This document shows positions 9,703 through 17,376 of a DNA stretch of 64,000 nucleotides, one piece after another. Under the pieces are notes generated by a model that saw only the letters and a list, made by a program, of their open reading frames with translations, did no database searches and was not told where the DNA came from. A program made the position numbers and the translations under genes. Source of the DNA: Petasospora fabianii (taxonomy: Eukaryota > Ascomycota > Saccharomycetes > Phaffomycetales > Wickerhamomycetaceae); contig CP048722.1 of NCBI GenBank assembly GCA_022641835.1, positions 186,001-250,000 on the forward strand, read 5' to 3'. How positions within the stretch are numbered: position 1 is the stretch's first letter; every line of letters begins with the position of its first letter.

Positions 9703-10566
9703 ATGTCTTACACAGCTAGACAAATTGGAGCCAAGAACTCTCTCGACTACAAAGTGTACGTCGAGAAGGATGGCAAGCCAGTTTCTCCATTCCATGATAT
9801 TCCACTTTATGCTGATGAGTCTAAACAGATTCTTAACATGATTGTTGAGATTCCACGTTGGTCCAATGCTAAGCTTGAGATCTCCAAGGAGCAGGAGCTT
9901 AACCCAATTATCCAGGACACTAAGAAGGGTAAGCTTAGATTTGTTAGAAACGTTTTCCCACACCACGGTTACATTCATAACTATGGTGCCTTCCCACAGA
10001 CTTGGGAGGATCCTAACCAGACTCACCCAGAGACTAAGGCTAAGGGTGATAACGATCCTTTGGACGTTTGTGAGATTGGTGAGGCTGTCGGTTACACTGG
10101 TCAAGTTAAGCAAGTTAAAGTCCTTGGTGTTATGGCCCTTCTTGACGAAGGTGAGACCGATTGGAAGATTATCGTGATTGACGTTAATGATCCATTGGCT
10201 CCAAAGCTTAACGACATTGAAGACGTTGAACGTCACTTGCCAGGTCTTCTTAGAGCTACCAATGAGTGGTTCAGAGTTTACAAGATCCCAGATGGAAAGC
10301 CAGAGAACCAATTTGCCTTCTCCGGTGAGGCTAAGAACAAGAAATACGCTGAGGAGGTTATCCGTGAGTGTGCTGAGGCTTGGGAGAGACTTATCCAAGG
10401 TAAGACTGACCCAGATGGAATTGCCTTGACCAACACCACTTTGGAGAACACTGCTTCTTACAATGCTGCCTTTGTTCAACAGGTTCCAGCTGGTGAAGAT
10501 TTGAAAGATGCTCCAATTGACAAGTCTATTGACAAGTGGTTCTTCATCTCTGGTGCTTCTGCTTAA
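9703..10566 (+). CDS. IPP1: Inorganic pyrophosphatase
   Basis: A 287-residue family I soluble inorganic pyrophosphatase, identical in length to S. cerevisiae Ipp1. It hydrolyses pyrophosphate to phosphate in the cytosol, pulling biosynthetic reactions forward. The diagnostic metal-binding signature [11 protein letters not shown] is present, along with [23 protein letters not shown] and the downstream aspartates of the active site ([17 protein letters not shown]). Codon bias is strong, as expected for an abundant enzyme. The start [12 protein letters not shown] at 9703 matches the family; seven upstream in-frame codons lack an ATG. It converges on TRP1 with 42 bp between stop codons. TRP1-IPP1 linkage is known from other yeasts. 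Confidence 0.97.
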   Translation: MSYTARQIGAKNSLDYKVYVEKDGKPVSPFHDIPLYADESKQILNMIVEIPRWSNAKLEISKEQELNPIIQDTKKGKLRFVRNVFPHHGYIHNYGAFPQTWEDPNQTHPETKAKGDNDPLDVCEIGEAVGYTGQVKQVKVLGVMALLDEGETDWKIIVIDVNDPLAPKLNDIEDVERHLPGLLRATNEWFRVYKIPDGKPENQFAFSGEAKNKKYAEEVIRECAEAWERLIQGKTDPDGIALTNTTLENTASYNAAFVQQVPAGEDLKDAPIDKSIDKWFFISGASA

Positions 10567-10608
10567 GTGTTTACAATACTTGAATATCGATTAAGCTTTT
10601 ATTACCTT

Positions 10609-11298
10609 TTATTGTAGTGCATTCTTGACAAATTCCTTAATCTTTACATGATCTTTAACACCATTTGTTTCAACGCCTCCAGAGACGTCAACACCAATGA
10701 CACCATGAACTTTTATAGCTTCATTAACATTCTCTGGGTTTAGTCCACCAGCCAATAAGTATTTTGCACCTGATTCTTTACCCCAAATATCAAGATCATT
10801 CCAATTTAGTTGTTTACCTTCACCACCAGCTTCACTATCAAATAACGTTAATAATTGTCTTCCTGGTTCATTAACTCTATGCATTTCAAGGTCATTTGGG
10901 ATATACCTCGTTATAACGGGGACTTTAATCTGATTGATGTATTCATCTCTTGGTTCACTTCCATGTAATTGAACAAAATCCAATCCAATGTTGGTAACAG
11001 CATCATTAATCTCCTCAACTGATTGGTTTCTAAATACACCAACAGCGTAAGGTCCATTGTTCTTTATCAAGCCATAGACACTTTCTACCCATCTCTCTGA
11101 ATCTATGCTCTTTAGAAGCTCAATAGAAGAAATCTTTTGACGTTTAAAACATAGAGATGTAATTTGTTTCGCCACTTTGGGATCAATGGTACGTGCTCTT
11201 CCAGGGACCATAATCATTCCAACGAGATCAGCACCGGAATCAAGTGCAACAGTGGCAGATTCAACATCTTTCAAACCACAGATCTTGATGATGGTCAT
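10609..11298 (-). CDS. TRP1: Phosphoribosylanthranilate isomerase
   Basis: A 229-residue (beta/alpha)8 enzyme of tryptophan synthesis that isomerises N-(5-phosphoribosyl)anthranilate. Motifs are KICGLKD (4-10) with the catalytic Cys, the strand FVQLHGSE, the phosphate-binding LAGGLNPENV and GVDVSGGVE near the C-terminus. As in other yeasts it is a stand-alone protein rather than a fusion with the indole-glycerol-phosphate synthase. The frame is open upstream to another ATG at 11373, but the extra residues are not family-like and run into an A-tract. MTIIKICG at 11298 is the canonical start. It is divergent from CIN2 with 166 bp between starts. Confidence 0.94.
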   Translation of the reverse strand: MTIIKICGLKDVESATVALDSGADLVGMIMVPGRARTIDPKVAKQITSLCFKRQKISSIELLKSIDSERWVESVYGLIKNNGPYAVGVFRNQSVEEINDAVTNIGLDFVQLHGSEPRDEYINQIKVPVITRYIPNDLEMHRVNEPGRQLLTLFDSEAGGEGKQLNWNDLDIWGKESGAKYLLAGGLNPENVNEAIKVHGVIGVDVSGGVETNGVKDHVKIKEFVKNALQ

Positions 11299-11464
11299 GG
11301 TTACCCGTAGCTTTGATAAACGATGAACACCCCAAGCCTTTTTGTGCTTTGTGTCATGAGATAAGTTACTCATTACTAAAAAAAAAAAACACCAGAGGAG
11401 CATTAACCAATACAACTACTACTCTTCCCTTATTTACCATAAATCACCTGGTTTAAGCCCCAAG

Positions 11465-12273
11465 ATGACTGAAAAGTTTGATATTAATGAATTTCATGAT
11501 AAAGTGATATCAGAAATCAAAGGTATGTTCTCAATGTACTCCTCATACTGAAGATAACTAACCTGTTGATAGAGATTGATGAGTTAAAAGACATATCTAC
11601 AAGACAAGAAAGGGCACTTGAACTTCAATCTGAGATTGAATCAGTATCACATCTCTTGCCGACGTATCAACAATTATCGTATTCTGCGAAAGTACGAACA
11701 TTGATTGATGCAGAACAAGAAAGACCTAAGAGACGATTCAGATTCTCTGAGAAGGCAATGGAAGCAAGACGTAATAAAAGTGATGGTAGATCAAGGAAAG
11801 AGTTGGTTTTAGAAGATGAAGAAGAAGAAGAAGAAGTTATCGCCAAAACTGGTGAAGTCTGTGTCCTAAAAGATCAAAAGTGTCTGGTTAAGGAAATGAC
11901 TCGAAGTGTTATAATCACTGATGATGTATGTTCTAATGTGACATTAAAGAAGATCACAAAGAGTCATATTGTGATTAAAGCAGAAGGACCTGTTTTCATC
12001 CATGATTGTCATGGGTGTGTTTTGTTTGTTGAGTGTCATCAATTAAGGATTCATGATTCTAGTCGGTTAAAGATCCATGCACAAATACCATCAGGTAGAG
12101 CTGTTATTGAGAATTGTAAAGAGATGATGTTTCAAGGTGTTCAAGTTGATGATTTTAATCATCCTAATGGTGGTAGTATGAATTATAAGCTTATAAAGTT
12201 TTCTGATCCTGAAAGCCAGAGAGACCAGATTAAAGAGAATCCTGAGAGATATATTAGTGTTGAGATTCATTGA
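11465..12273 (+). CDS. CIN2: Tubulin-folding cofactor C (Cin2-like), spliced
   Basis: A 252-residue TBCC-type protein assembled from exon 1 (11465-11522) and exon 2 (11573-12273). TBCC acts as a GTPase activator in tubulin folding; yeast Cin2 partners the Arl2-like Cin4. The joined N-terminus reads MTEKFDINEFHDKVISEIK then EIDELKDIST. It is followed by an acidic linker and the C-CAP/cofactor C beta-helix domain (about 100-225: CLVKEMTRSVIITDD, GPVFIHDCHGCVLFVECHQLRIHDS). The arginine-finger region of TBCC is expected around QLRIHDS, as in the family. S. cerevisiae CIN2 also has a 5' intron, which supports the model. The last 7 bp overlap the convergent AME1. Confidence 0.85.
11523..11572 (+). 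other. CIN2 intron (50 nt)
   Basis: Donor GTATGT at 11523, branch-point context ATAACTAAC (about 11554-11562), acceptor TTGATAG ending at 11572. Splicing joins G to AG in phase 1 and restores a continuous frame from the ATG at 11465. Confidence 0.88.
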
Positions 12274-12810
12274 TTAACTTTAGTATCAAGATCATATAAC
12301 TTGTCATTCAAGACACTTAGTCTATCCAAAACAGACCAATTTGGATCCAATACGTTATTCAACTTGTTAATCTTGTTAACAATTTGTAAATCATTAGATT
12401 CTCTCTCCTTAACAAGTCTCAACTTGTTTGTAATGTTCCATTTTGAAGCAATAAGTGATCTTACTTCATTATACTCTTTCCTTAGTCTCTCCAGTTGTGC
12501 AGATTGATCACTATGCTCAATCCTCTTTTGTAATACACTTTGTCTTAATTGTTGTTTCTCAGCTCTTAGATCTTTTAAAGTGTATGAATAATGATTATTA
12601 GTCAAGTTTAGATCTAATATATCATCAATAACCCCGAGACTTGTCTCTTTGAAAAGTTCATAACCTGGGACATTAGGTATACTTCTTTCAAGATGATGTT
12701 TAACAATATCAATAGCTGTTAATCTTGAAGATGTTGTTGGTAATCTTGAGATTGTTATTGTTTGTCCTGTTGGGTTATGTCTTTCCTCTGATTGTTCAGA
12801 GTCATTATAC

Positions 12811-12850
<40 letters not shown>

Positions 12851-13268
12851 GGATCATGAATGGTTCAAGATACTTTTCACCTTCACGTTCAGTCTTAGTT
12901 CTATAACTTTTTTCTCTTTTAGGTCTTGAAACGATCTTTAATGGCTTCTGTCTCCTCTTTGTTGAAGTTACACGTGAAGGTTGTCTTGATGACCTTCTAG
13001 ATCTTCTTGGAGTTTGTTTAGTTGATACAAGTGATCTATTTGATTCTCCAGTTGTTGGTTCATAAGTCATTCCAATTAATCCTTGAGGTGTTCTTGGTGT
13101 CGACCTTGATCTTCTTGGTGACACATTAGGTACTGGTGAACTCGGTAATGATGATCTTAATGTTCTTGTTGTTCTTGGTGTCTTTATGATTATGTCTTCT
13201 GAACCAGTGGTTAATTGTCTCGATGCAGCACCTCTTTGTCTAATATCTCTTCGAGTTTGTCTGTCCAT
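12267..13268 (-). CDS. AME1: Inner kinetochore subunit Ame1 (CENP-U)
   Basis: A 333-residue protein resembling S. cerevisiae Ame1 (324), the COMA/CCAN subunit that with Okp1 binds the Mis12 complex and the Cse4 nucleosome. The N-terminus MDRQTRRDIRQRG matches the conserved Mis12-binding motif of Ame1 (MDRDTKLAFRLRG in yeast), followed by DIIIKTP. A low-complexity basic/proline-rich stretch with many S/T-P sites follows (about 30-120), then 12 or so consecutive aspartates encoded by a trinucleotide repeat. The C-terminal half is coiled coil, starting with ILDLNLTNNHYSYTLKDLRAE. Two MluI boxes lie upstream. It overlaps the CIN2 stop by 7 bp. Confidence 0.82.
12811..12850. repeat. (TCA)13 microsatellite inside AME1
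   Basis: A perfect trinucleotide run on the plus strand that encodes the poly-aspartate tract of AME1 on the minus strand. Length variation between strains is likely. Confidence 0.85.
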
Positions 13269-13308
13269 TGTTATTGTCTTATTGTCTTATTGTCTTATTG
13301 TCTTGTCT
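13269..13308. repeat. Short tandem repeat (ATTGTCTT) next to AME1 start
   Basis: About four copies of ATTGTCTT directly upstream of the AME1 start codon, i.e. probably in its 5' UTR. Confidence 0.7.
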
Positions 13309-13329
13309 TAATATCATATATAATCAATA

Positions 13330-13403
13330 ACGCGTTAATATTTCCTATATAACACATCAATATACGCGCGCGTTATATAACGCGTATATATTTCCTATAT
13401 AAC
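13330..13403. promoter_or_regulatory. Two MluI cell-cycle boxes (ACGCGT), AME1 promoter
   Basis: ACGCGT occurs at 13330-13335 and 13380-13385, each followed by an almost identical block ending TTTCCTATATAAC, so the element is duplicated with 50-bp spacing. ACGCGT is the MBF (Mbp1/Swi6) site that drives G1/S transcription in yeasts. They are 62-117 bp upstream of AME1 and also upstream of the divergent small gene at 13537. Confidence 0.65.
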
Positions 13404-13536
13404 AATTTCCCATATTTTTTATATCCGTTTTAGGAAACTCCATCCGCCCGTTATCACTAAGTGGGATAAATATTTATTGGACGTTACTTCCACCAAATAT
13501 CATTTGACTATAATAGAAGAAAGATTAAACAATATA

Positions 13537-13749
13537 ATGAGAAGATTTACAAGAAGACAAACTACAATTGGTGCAATTGCAACTGTTGCAATTGCCGTTG
13601 CTGGTTATGTTGTTTATAAGACATTCCCTCATTTGACGGAGGCAGAGGATAAGACTAAGACAGAGAAGACAGAGACAGAGACAGAGACAGAGGATAAGAC
13701 ATCTGATGTTACTTCTGTTAAGAGTCTTGTGGAAGAGGTTGAGAAATAA
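13537..13749 (+). CDS. Small single-pass membrane protein, unknown
   Basis: A 70-residue protein that I do not recognise. It has a short basic N-terminus (MRRFTRRQ), one alanine/valine-rich membrane segment (about 10-30, TIGAIATVAIAVAGYVVYKTF) and an acidic/basic tail of Lys-Thr-Glu repeats. The arrangement (basic start, one moderately hydrophobic helix, charged cytosolic tail) is typical of signal-anchored mitochondrial outer-membrane or peroxisomal membrane proteins. The first 27 residues are superficially like Pex22-type anchors, but the globular part is missing. An in-frame extension to 13477 lacks an ATG. It is divergent from AME1. That it is coding is likely but not certain. Confidence 0.5.
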   Translation: MRRFTRRQTTIGAIATVAIAVAGYVVYKTFPHLTEAEDKTKTEKTETETETEDKTSDVTSVKSLVEEVEK

Positions 13750-13913
13750 GATACTAAGACTACTAAGCTACTGAGCTACTGAAGACAAATCTAATCTGTT
13801 GTACTGTTTTATTGATCTATATGTACTAATACTCTAATAGTTATAGCTTGTAGTTATATGACATAGGTATATGACATATAGGTATATGGTATGGTATGTA
13901 TATGACTCATTGA

Positions 13914-14474
13914 TCATAGATCAACAGCCTCCACTTTCTCCCATATATCCAATTTCTCTTTATATTTTTGCATACCTTTATCAAATATCTCTTTTGTTAA
14001 ACCATATTTTTCATTTGGAATATGAATCATTAAACATCCCATTGATTCAACATCTTTATTTCTTAATTCATCATCAAATAAGACAACATGATGCATTTGA
14101 ACATCATCATTAATGATACCTTGGTTTTTCATATGTTTGATTGCCTGTGTTATATGGTTTTTCTTGGAGAACGTCCCCCATTCTAAATGATCAAACATCG
14201 TTATAGCAGATTTATCATCAATATGTAATAGATTTAATAGTTTCTTTGCAACTTGTGGTGCACATGTCCTGGAAGCTGCCACTATCTTAACATCTTTATC
14301 TCTTAAATAACTTAAGATTTGTGGAACATCTGGATAAAACGATAGTTCATAACCATATTTATCTTTAACTGAAGTCTTTGTATATGGTTTTATTGGTGGT
14401 GATATATGTGTATCACACCAACATGGCCATAATGTATAATCGAGATCAAATACAATAACTTTGGGTAGGGTCAT
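13914..14474 (-). CDS. HAD-family magnesium-dependent phosphatase (MDP-1 type)
   Basis: A 186-residue HAD-superfamily phosphatase of the MDP-1 class, corresponding to S. cerevisiae YER134C. Visible are motif I FDLDYTLWP (8-16) with the nucleophile and acid aspartates, motif II AASRT, and motif IV LFDDELRN. MDP-1 enzymes dephosphorylate small substrates, possibly protein tyrosine phosphates or fructosamine-type adducts; the natural substrate is not settled. It is full length with no targeting signal. Confidence 0.85.
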   Translation of the reverse strand: MTLPKVIVFDLDYTLWPCWCDTHISPPIKPYTKTSVKDKYGYELSFYPDVPQILSYLRDKDVKIVAASRTCAPQVAKKLLNLLHIDDKSAITMFDHLEWGTFSKKNHITQAIKHMKNQGIINDDVQMHHVVLFDDELRNKDVESMGCLMIHIPNEKYGLTKEIFDKGMQKYKEKLDIWEKVEAVDL

Positions 14475-14619
14475 GTCTTACTCTTAGATTACTTGTAGTT
14501 TAGATGTAGTTTAGATGTACTTTAGATAGTGTTTATATGTACTTTAGATATAGTTTAGTTAATTAGATACAGTTATTTAGATCTATTTGCTTAGATATAA
14601 TTGCCTTCGATAGCGTAAG

Positions 14620-14770
14620 AGTAAATATCAGAACGGAAACAGGGTGTTTTTAGCGTAAATATTAGAATGACAAAGGTTTAGAGTAAATGTCAGAATGGAA
14701 AAGTAAATATTAGAATGATGAAAGAGATTAGCGTAAGTATCAGAATGGAAAGTAAATATCAGCATACACT
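14620..14770. repeat. Six imperfect GTAAATATCAGAATGG-like repeats
   Basis: Units near 14621, 14653, 14680, 14702, 14731 and 14751 follow the pattern (A/C)GTAAATATCAGAATGGAA with one to four changes, spaced 20-32 bp. Function unknown. Confidence 0.6.
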
Positions 14771-14805
14771 TTATACCTTATCTATTAATCGATATAGTCT
14801 TAATA

Positions 14806-14945
14806 ACAATAATAGTTATAGTAATAGTATAGTAATAGTAGAGTAATAGTATAGTAATAGTAATAGTAATAGTAACAAGGTAATAAAAAGGTAATAAAAA
14901 GGTAATACAAGGTAATACAAGGTAATAACAAGGTAATAGTACAAG
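14806..14945. repeat. TAATAG / GGTAATA microsatellite
   Basis: Runs of AGTAATAGTA pass into AAGGTAATAAAAAGGTAATA and ACAAGGTAATA units. Simple-sequence DNA. Confidence 0.75.
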
Positions 14946-15241
14946 GTACCCTTGTACTGCGTGTACTGCTTGCACTGGTCACAAGGATTAAACGGATAAA
15001 TGGATTAAGCGAATAACTTCTCCTTAGTTATTGACATAACATTTTGTATACATTTTTCTTAAGTTAAACAAGTCTTAGCGAGAACGTGGGCGCACTTGGT
15101 GCACTCGGTGCATATATGTCCCGTCCCGCATACTAAAGCCCACGTGCATGTAACCAAGTACACATGGGCTATTCATTATATAAGATAACAAGTTGTCTAT
15201 ATAGTTGTATTATAAACCATTCTCTTTAGAGTCTTGTAAAG

Positions 15242-15293
15242 AAGAGCTAAAGCCAAAGAGCTAAAGCCAAAGAGCTAAAGAGCTAAGCCAAAG
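15242..15293. repeat. Tandem AAAGAGCTAAAGCC repeat
   Basis: Three to four imperfect copies of a 14-bp unit, about 160-210 bp upstream of the four-TM gene. Confidence 0.65.
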
Positions 15294-15454
15294 GAGTAAG
15301 AAGAAGATCTACTTGCATCTCCGCTTGTATCCATATAACTGCGCCTCATTCTCCGCTTAACTAGCCGTTGACCATTACCTGGGGTTGTTTACAGAGACAT
15401 TGGTATATTAATACTTGACTCAATCTTTAAGTTGGACACAGTACCATATAAAGG

Positions 15455-16276
15455 ATGCAGTTTGACGATTTCAAACTTGATGAGAAGTATGATGAATATG
15501 AAGCAATGACTGAGTTAAGAAGGGACTCTGAGTTCCAAATGAAAGAAGCTATACGGTTAAAGAAGGATGAATTAAAGAGTTATAATAAGCTTTTTAGACT
15601 TTATGGTGCAGAATCTCCATTACTTCAAGGGAAGAATCTATCAAGGGAGTTTGAAGATTCTAAATCATCTATTCCCACAGTTAACAAAGTATTAGAAACT
15701 AAACATAACATTGGAGTTGAAAATCAAATACTTAACTTCTTTATATTCATTGCATCTGTTTTCCTTCTATTTCAATTCTCAATCATTGCCATTATAAAAC
15801 TTGACGTGGAATTCCCATCACTTGAATTCATTAACTATCATATCTTCTTCCATTATGCTTATCTTGTTGTCTTAGTATTAGGTAAGACATTGACCTATGT
15901 CTTTATGATGTTCTTCTTTGCTAGAGTTTACATTGGTCTTAAAGTGTTTACAAGATCTGTAAACACTGGTATCTTACTCAAATTGATTAATCTTCAATTC
16001 ATTGGATTCTTTTCATCATCATCAATTGTCACTATTGGTATCATTGGTCTTGATTTGTTATTTAAGATTACTTTGACACAACTTGATATTGTTGATGAAA
16101 GTATTGAAGATTATCATTATAATGATATTTTGAGATACTTCAAGTTGATTACAGGCTACTTGGATATCCTATTCTATGGAACCATGATTATAGGTGGTTT
16201 ACTCACTATAACAAGAATGATTATCAAAATGTTTGTTTCAAACAATTCAATCAAACTTGATGAGGAAAAGACTTGA
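15455..16276 (+). CDS. Four-TM membrane protein of unknown function
   Basis: A 273-residue protein that I do not recognise. The N-terminal 85 residues are charged and soluble (DDFKLDEKYDEYEAMTELRRD start). Four hydrophobic segments follow at about 92-114, 131-157, 178-204 and 231-254, with a short loop rich in Asp/Glu/Tyr between TM3 and TM4 and a short acidic tail. There is no signal peptide. Codon use and the preceding CATATAAAGG context look like those of a real gene. A tandem copy downstream keeps the start-codon region and 3' flank but has lost the body (see 16900). This locus-level duplication suggests a small, fast-evolving gene family. No function is offered. Confidence 0.6.
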   Translation: MQFDDFKLDEKYDEYEAMTELRRDSEFQMKEAIRLKKDELKSYNKLFRLYGAESPLLQGKNLSREFEDSKSSIPTVNKVLETKHNIGVENQILNFFIFIASVFLLFQFSIIAIIKLDVEFPSLEFINYHIFFHYAYLVVLVLGKTLTYVFMMFFFARVYIGLKVFTRSVNTGILLKLINLQFIGFFSSSSIVTIGIIGLDLLFKITLTQLDIVDESIEDYHYNDILRYFKLITGYLDILFYGTMIIGGLLTITRMIIKMFVSNNSIKLDEEKT

Positions 16277-16804
16277 TACCTAACACTATACCCCACTTCT
16301 AATGATTTATGAACTATAAATTGATATGCAATATGTAGCTTGCCTCAAATAAACTCATTGAATGACACTTGCAGATATGTGGGTAGTGTGCGGGCAGTGC
16401 AGGCAGTGCAGGCAGTGCAGATGCGGCATCTACGGCATAACCCGTTATATCCTTTATCATATTGTCTTATACCATTCTGTCTATGATAAATATGTTATAT
16501 AGCCCTGTGATAGATATGTTATATAACTCTCTCTGTGATTACAATCTATGTCTTTATTTATCTCTAGATATAAGAAGCTACAATTTATGCCCGTTATGTC
16601 TTGGCAACAGACATTGTGCATGTTAACGGTGCCGCTTCTAAGACAGATAATCTATTTTTAAGTGTACATATATTTAAACCTTTGGATGCATTTAGATACA
16701 TGAGACCCACTGGCCCATGAGTTTATTTGGTATAAGTTTATACAAAGTATAACTATATAACCTTTATATAAGACATAACACCCAAACACCCAAACACTTT
16801 CAAC

Positions 16805-16817
16805 ACACCCGAACACC
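16805..16817 (+). promoter_or_regulatory. Rap1-like element upstream of the gene relic
   Basis: ACACCCGAACACC, 83-95 bp before the relic ATG at 16900, preceded by further CACCCAAACACCC runs from 16790. It fits the recurring motif described in the findings. Confidence 0.4.
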
Positions 16818-16899
16818 CCCAACAGCCAATCCTTTATTCTATTAGCTATTAAGACACAATATACACAGACAGACAGACACAGACATATATCATATAAAG

Positions 16900-16962
16900 A
16901 TGCAGTTTGACAAGTTTATACTCCACCACTTAGATAGACCAGAATGCTACCTCACCCTCTAA
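16900..16962 (+). pseudogene. Collapsed tandem copy of the four-TM gene
   Basis: The context CATATAAAG-ATGCAGTTTGACAA repeats the start of the intact gene at 15455 (CATATAAAGG-ATGCAGTTTGACGA). Here the frame closes after 20 codons, and the following sequence is already homologous to the intact gene's 3' flank. About 0.75 kb of coding sequence has therefore been deleted in this copy. This is a host-gene relic. Confidence 0.65.
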
Positions 16963-17376
16963 TGCCTTACGACTTTAAGATATAAAAGATATGCAATGTA
17001 GCTTGCCCCTAACTCCTTTCAAAAGACACCTGAAGATGCGGCAGAGGCAGTCATCTACGGATTATCTTTATCTAGTTGTATTCTGTTGTTCTATTCTAGT
17101 GTTAGTGTGTCTATTCTAGTGTGTGTCTTAGCTGTGCATCTAGTGTATCTAGTGTATCACCATCTCTAAGTATACATTATCCGTTATGTCTTGGCAACAG
17201 ATATTGTGTATTCAGACAAATCTAATTTAAGTAGAGTTGACCATTTTTTACTATTTATATGCATAAGACTACTGGACTATGCTAACTATGAGTTTATTTG
17301 AGTACATGCTTCAAGCATGTCAATACAAACAAGTTGTAAGAAGTTGTAACAAGTTGTAACAAGTTATACAACTATA

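Larger units (their letters stand above)
14475..15454. other. Intergenic region with several short-repeat arrays
   Basis: No gene is seen. The left part has TTTAGAT-type repeats (14500-14585), then an array of GTAAATATCAGAATGG-like units (14620-14770), a TAA/TAG-rich microsatellite (14806-14945), a GC-richer stretch (15080-15140) and a short AAAGAGCTAAAGCC tandem repeat (15242-15293) close to the next gene. Confidence 0.6.
16278..17330. repeat. Degenerate tandem duplication of the four-TM gene's 3' flank
   Basis: Downstream sequence of the intact gene (from about 16278, including GATATGCAATATGTAGCTTG and CCGTTATGTCTTGGCAACAG, on to TGAGTTTATTTG near 16717) reappears in the same order from about 16955 to 17300 (GATATGCAATGTAGCTTG, CCGTTATGTCTTGGCAACAG, TGAGTTTATTTG). 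Together with the start-codon relic it marks a tandem gene duplication. Confidence 0.7.

Noticed and set aside
9643-10479. 278-codon minus-strand frame across IPP1
   Set aside because: Antisense to a full-length conserved enzyme; product composition is typical of codon-bias shadows.
11299-11373. Upstream ATG that would add 25 residues to TRP1
   Set aside because: The extra residues are not family-like; MTIIKICG is the canonical N-terminus.
16789-16830. Interstitial telomere-like array (CACCCAAACACCC)
   Set aside because: Only two to three loose units; better read as a variant of the Rap1-like promoter element.
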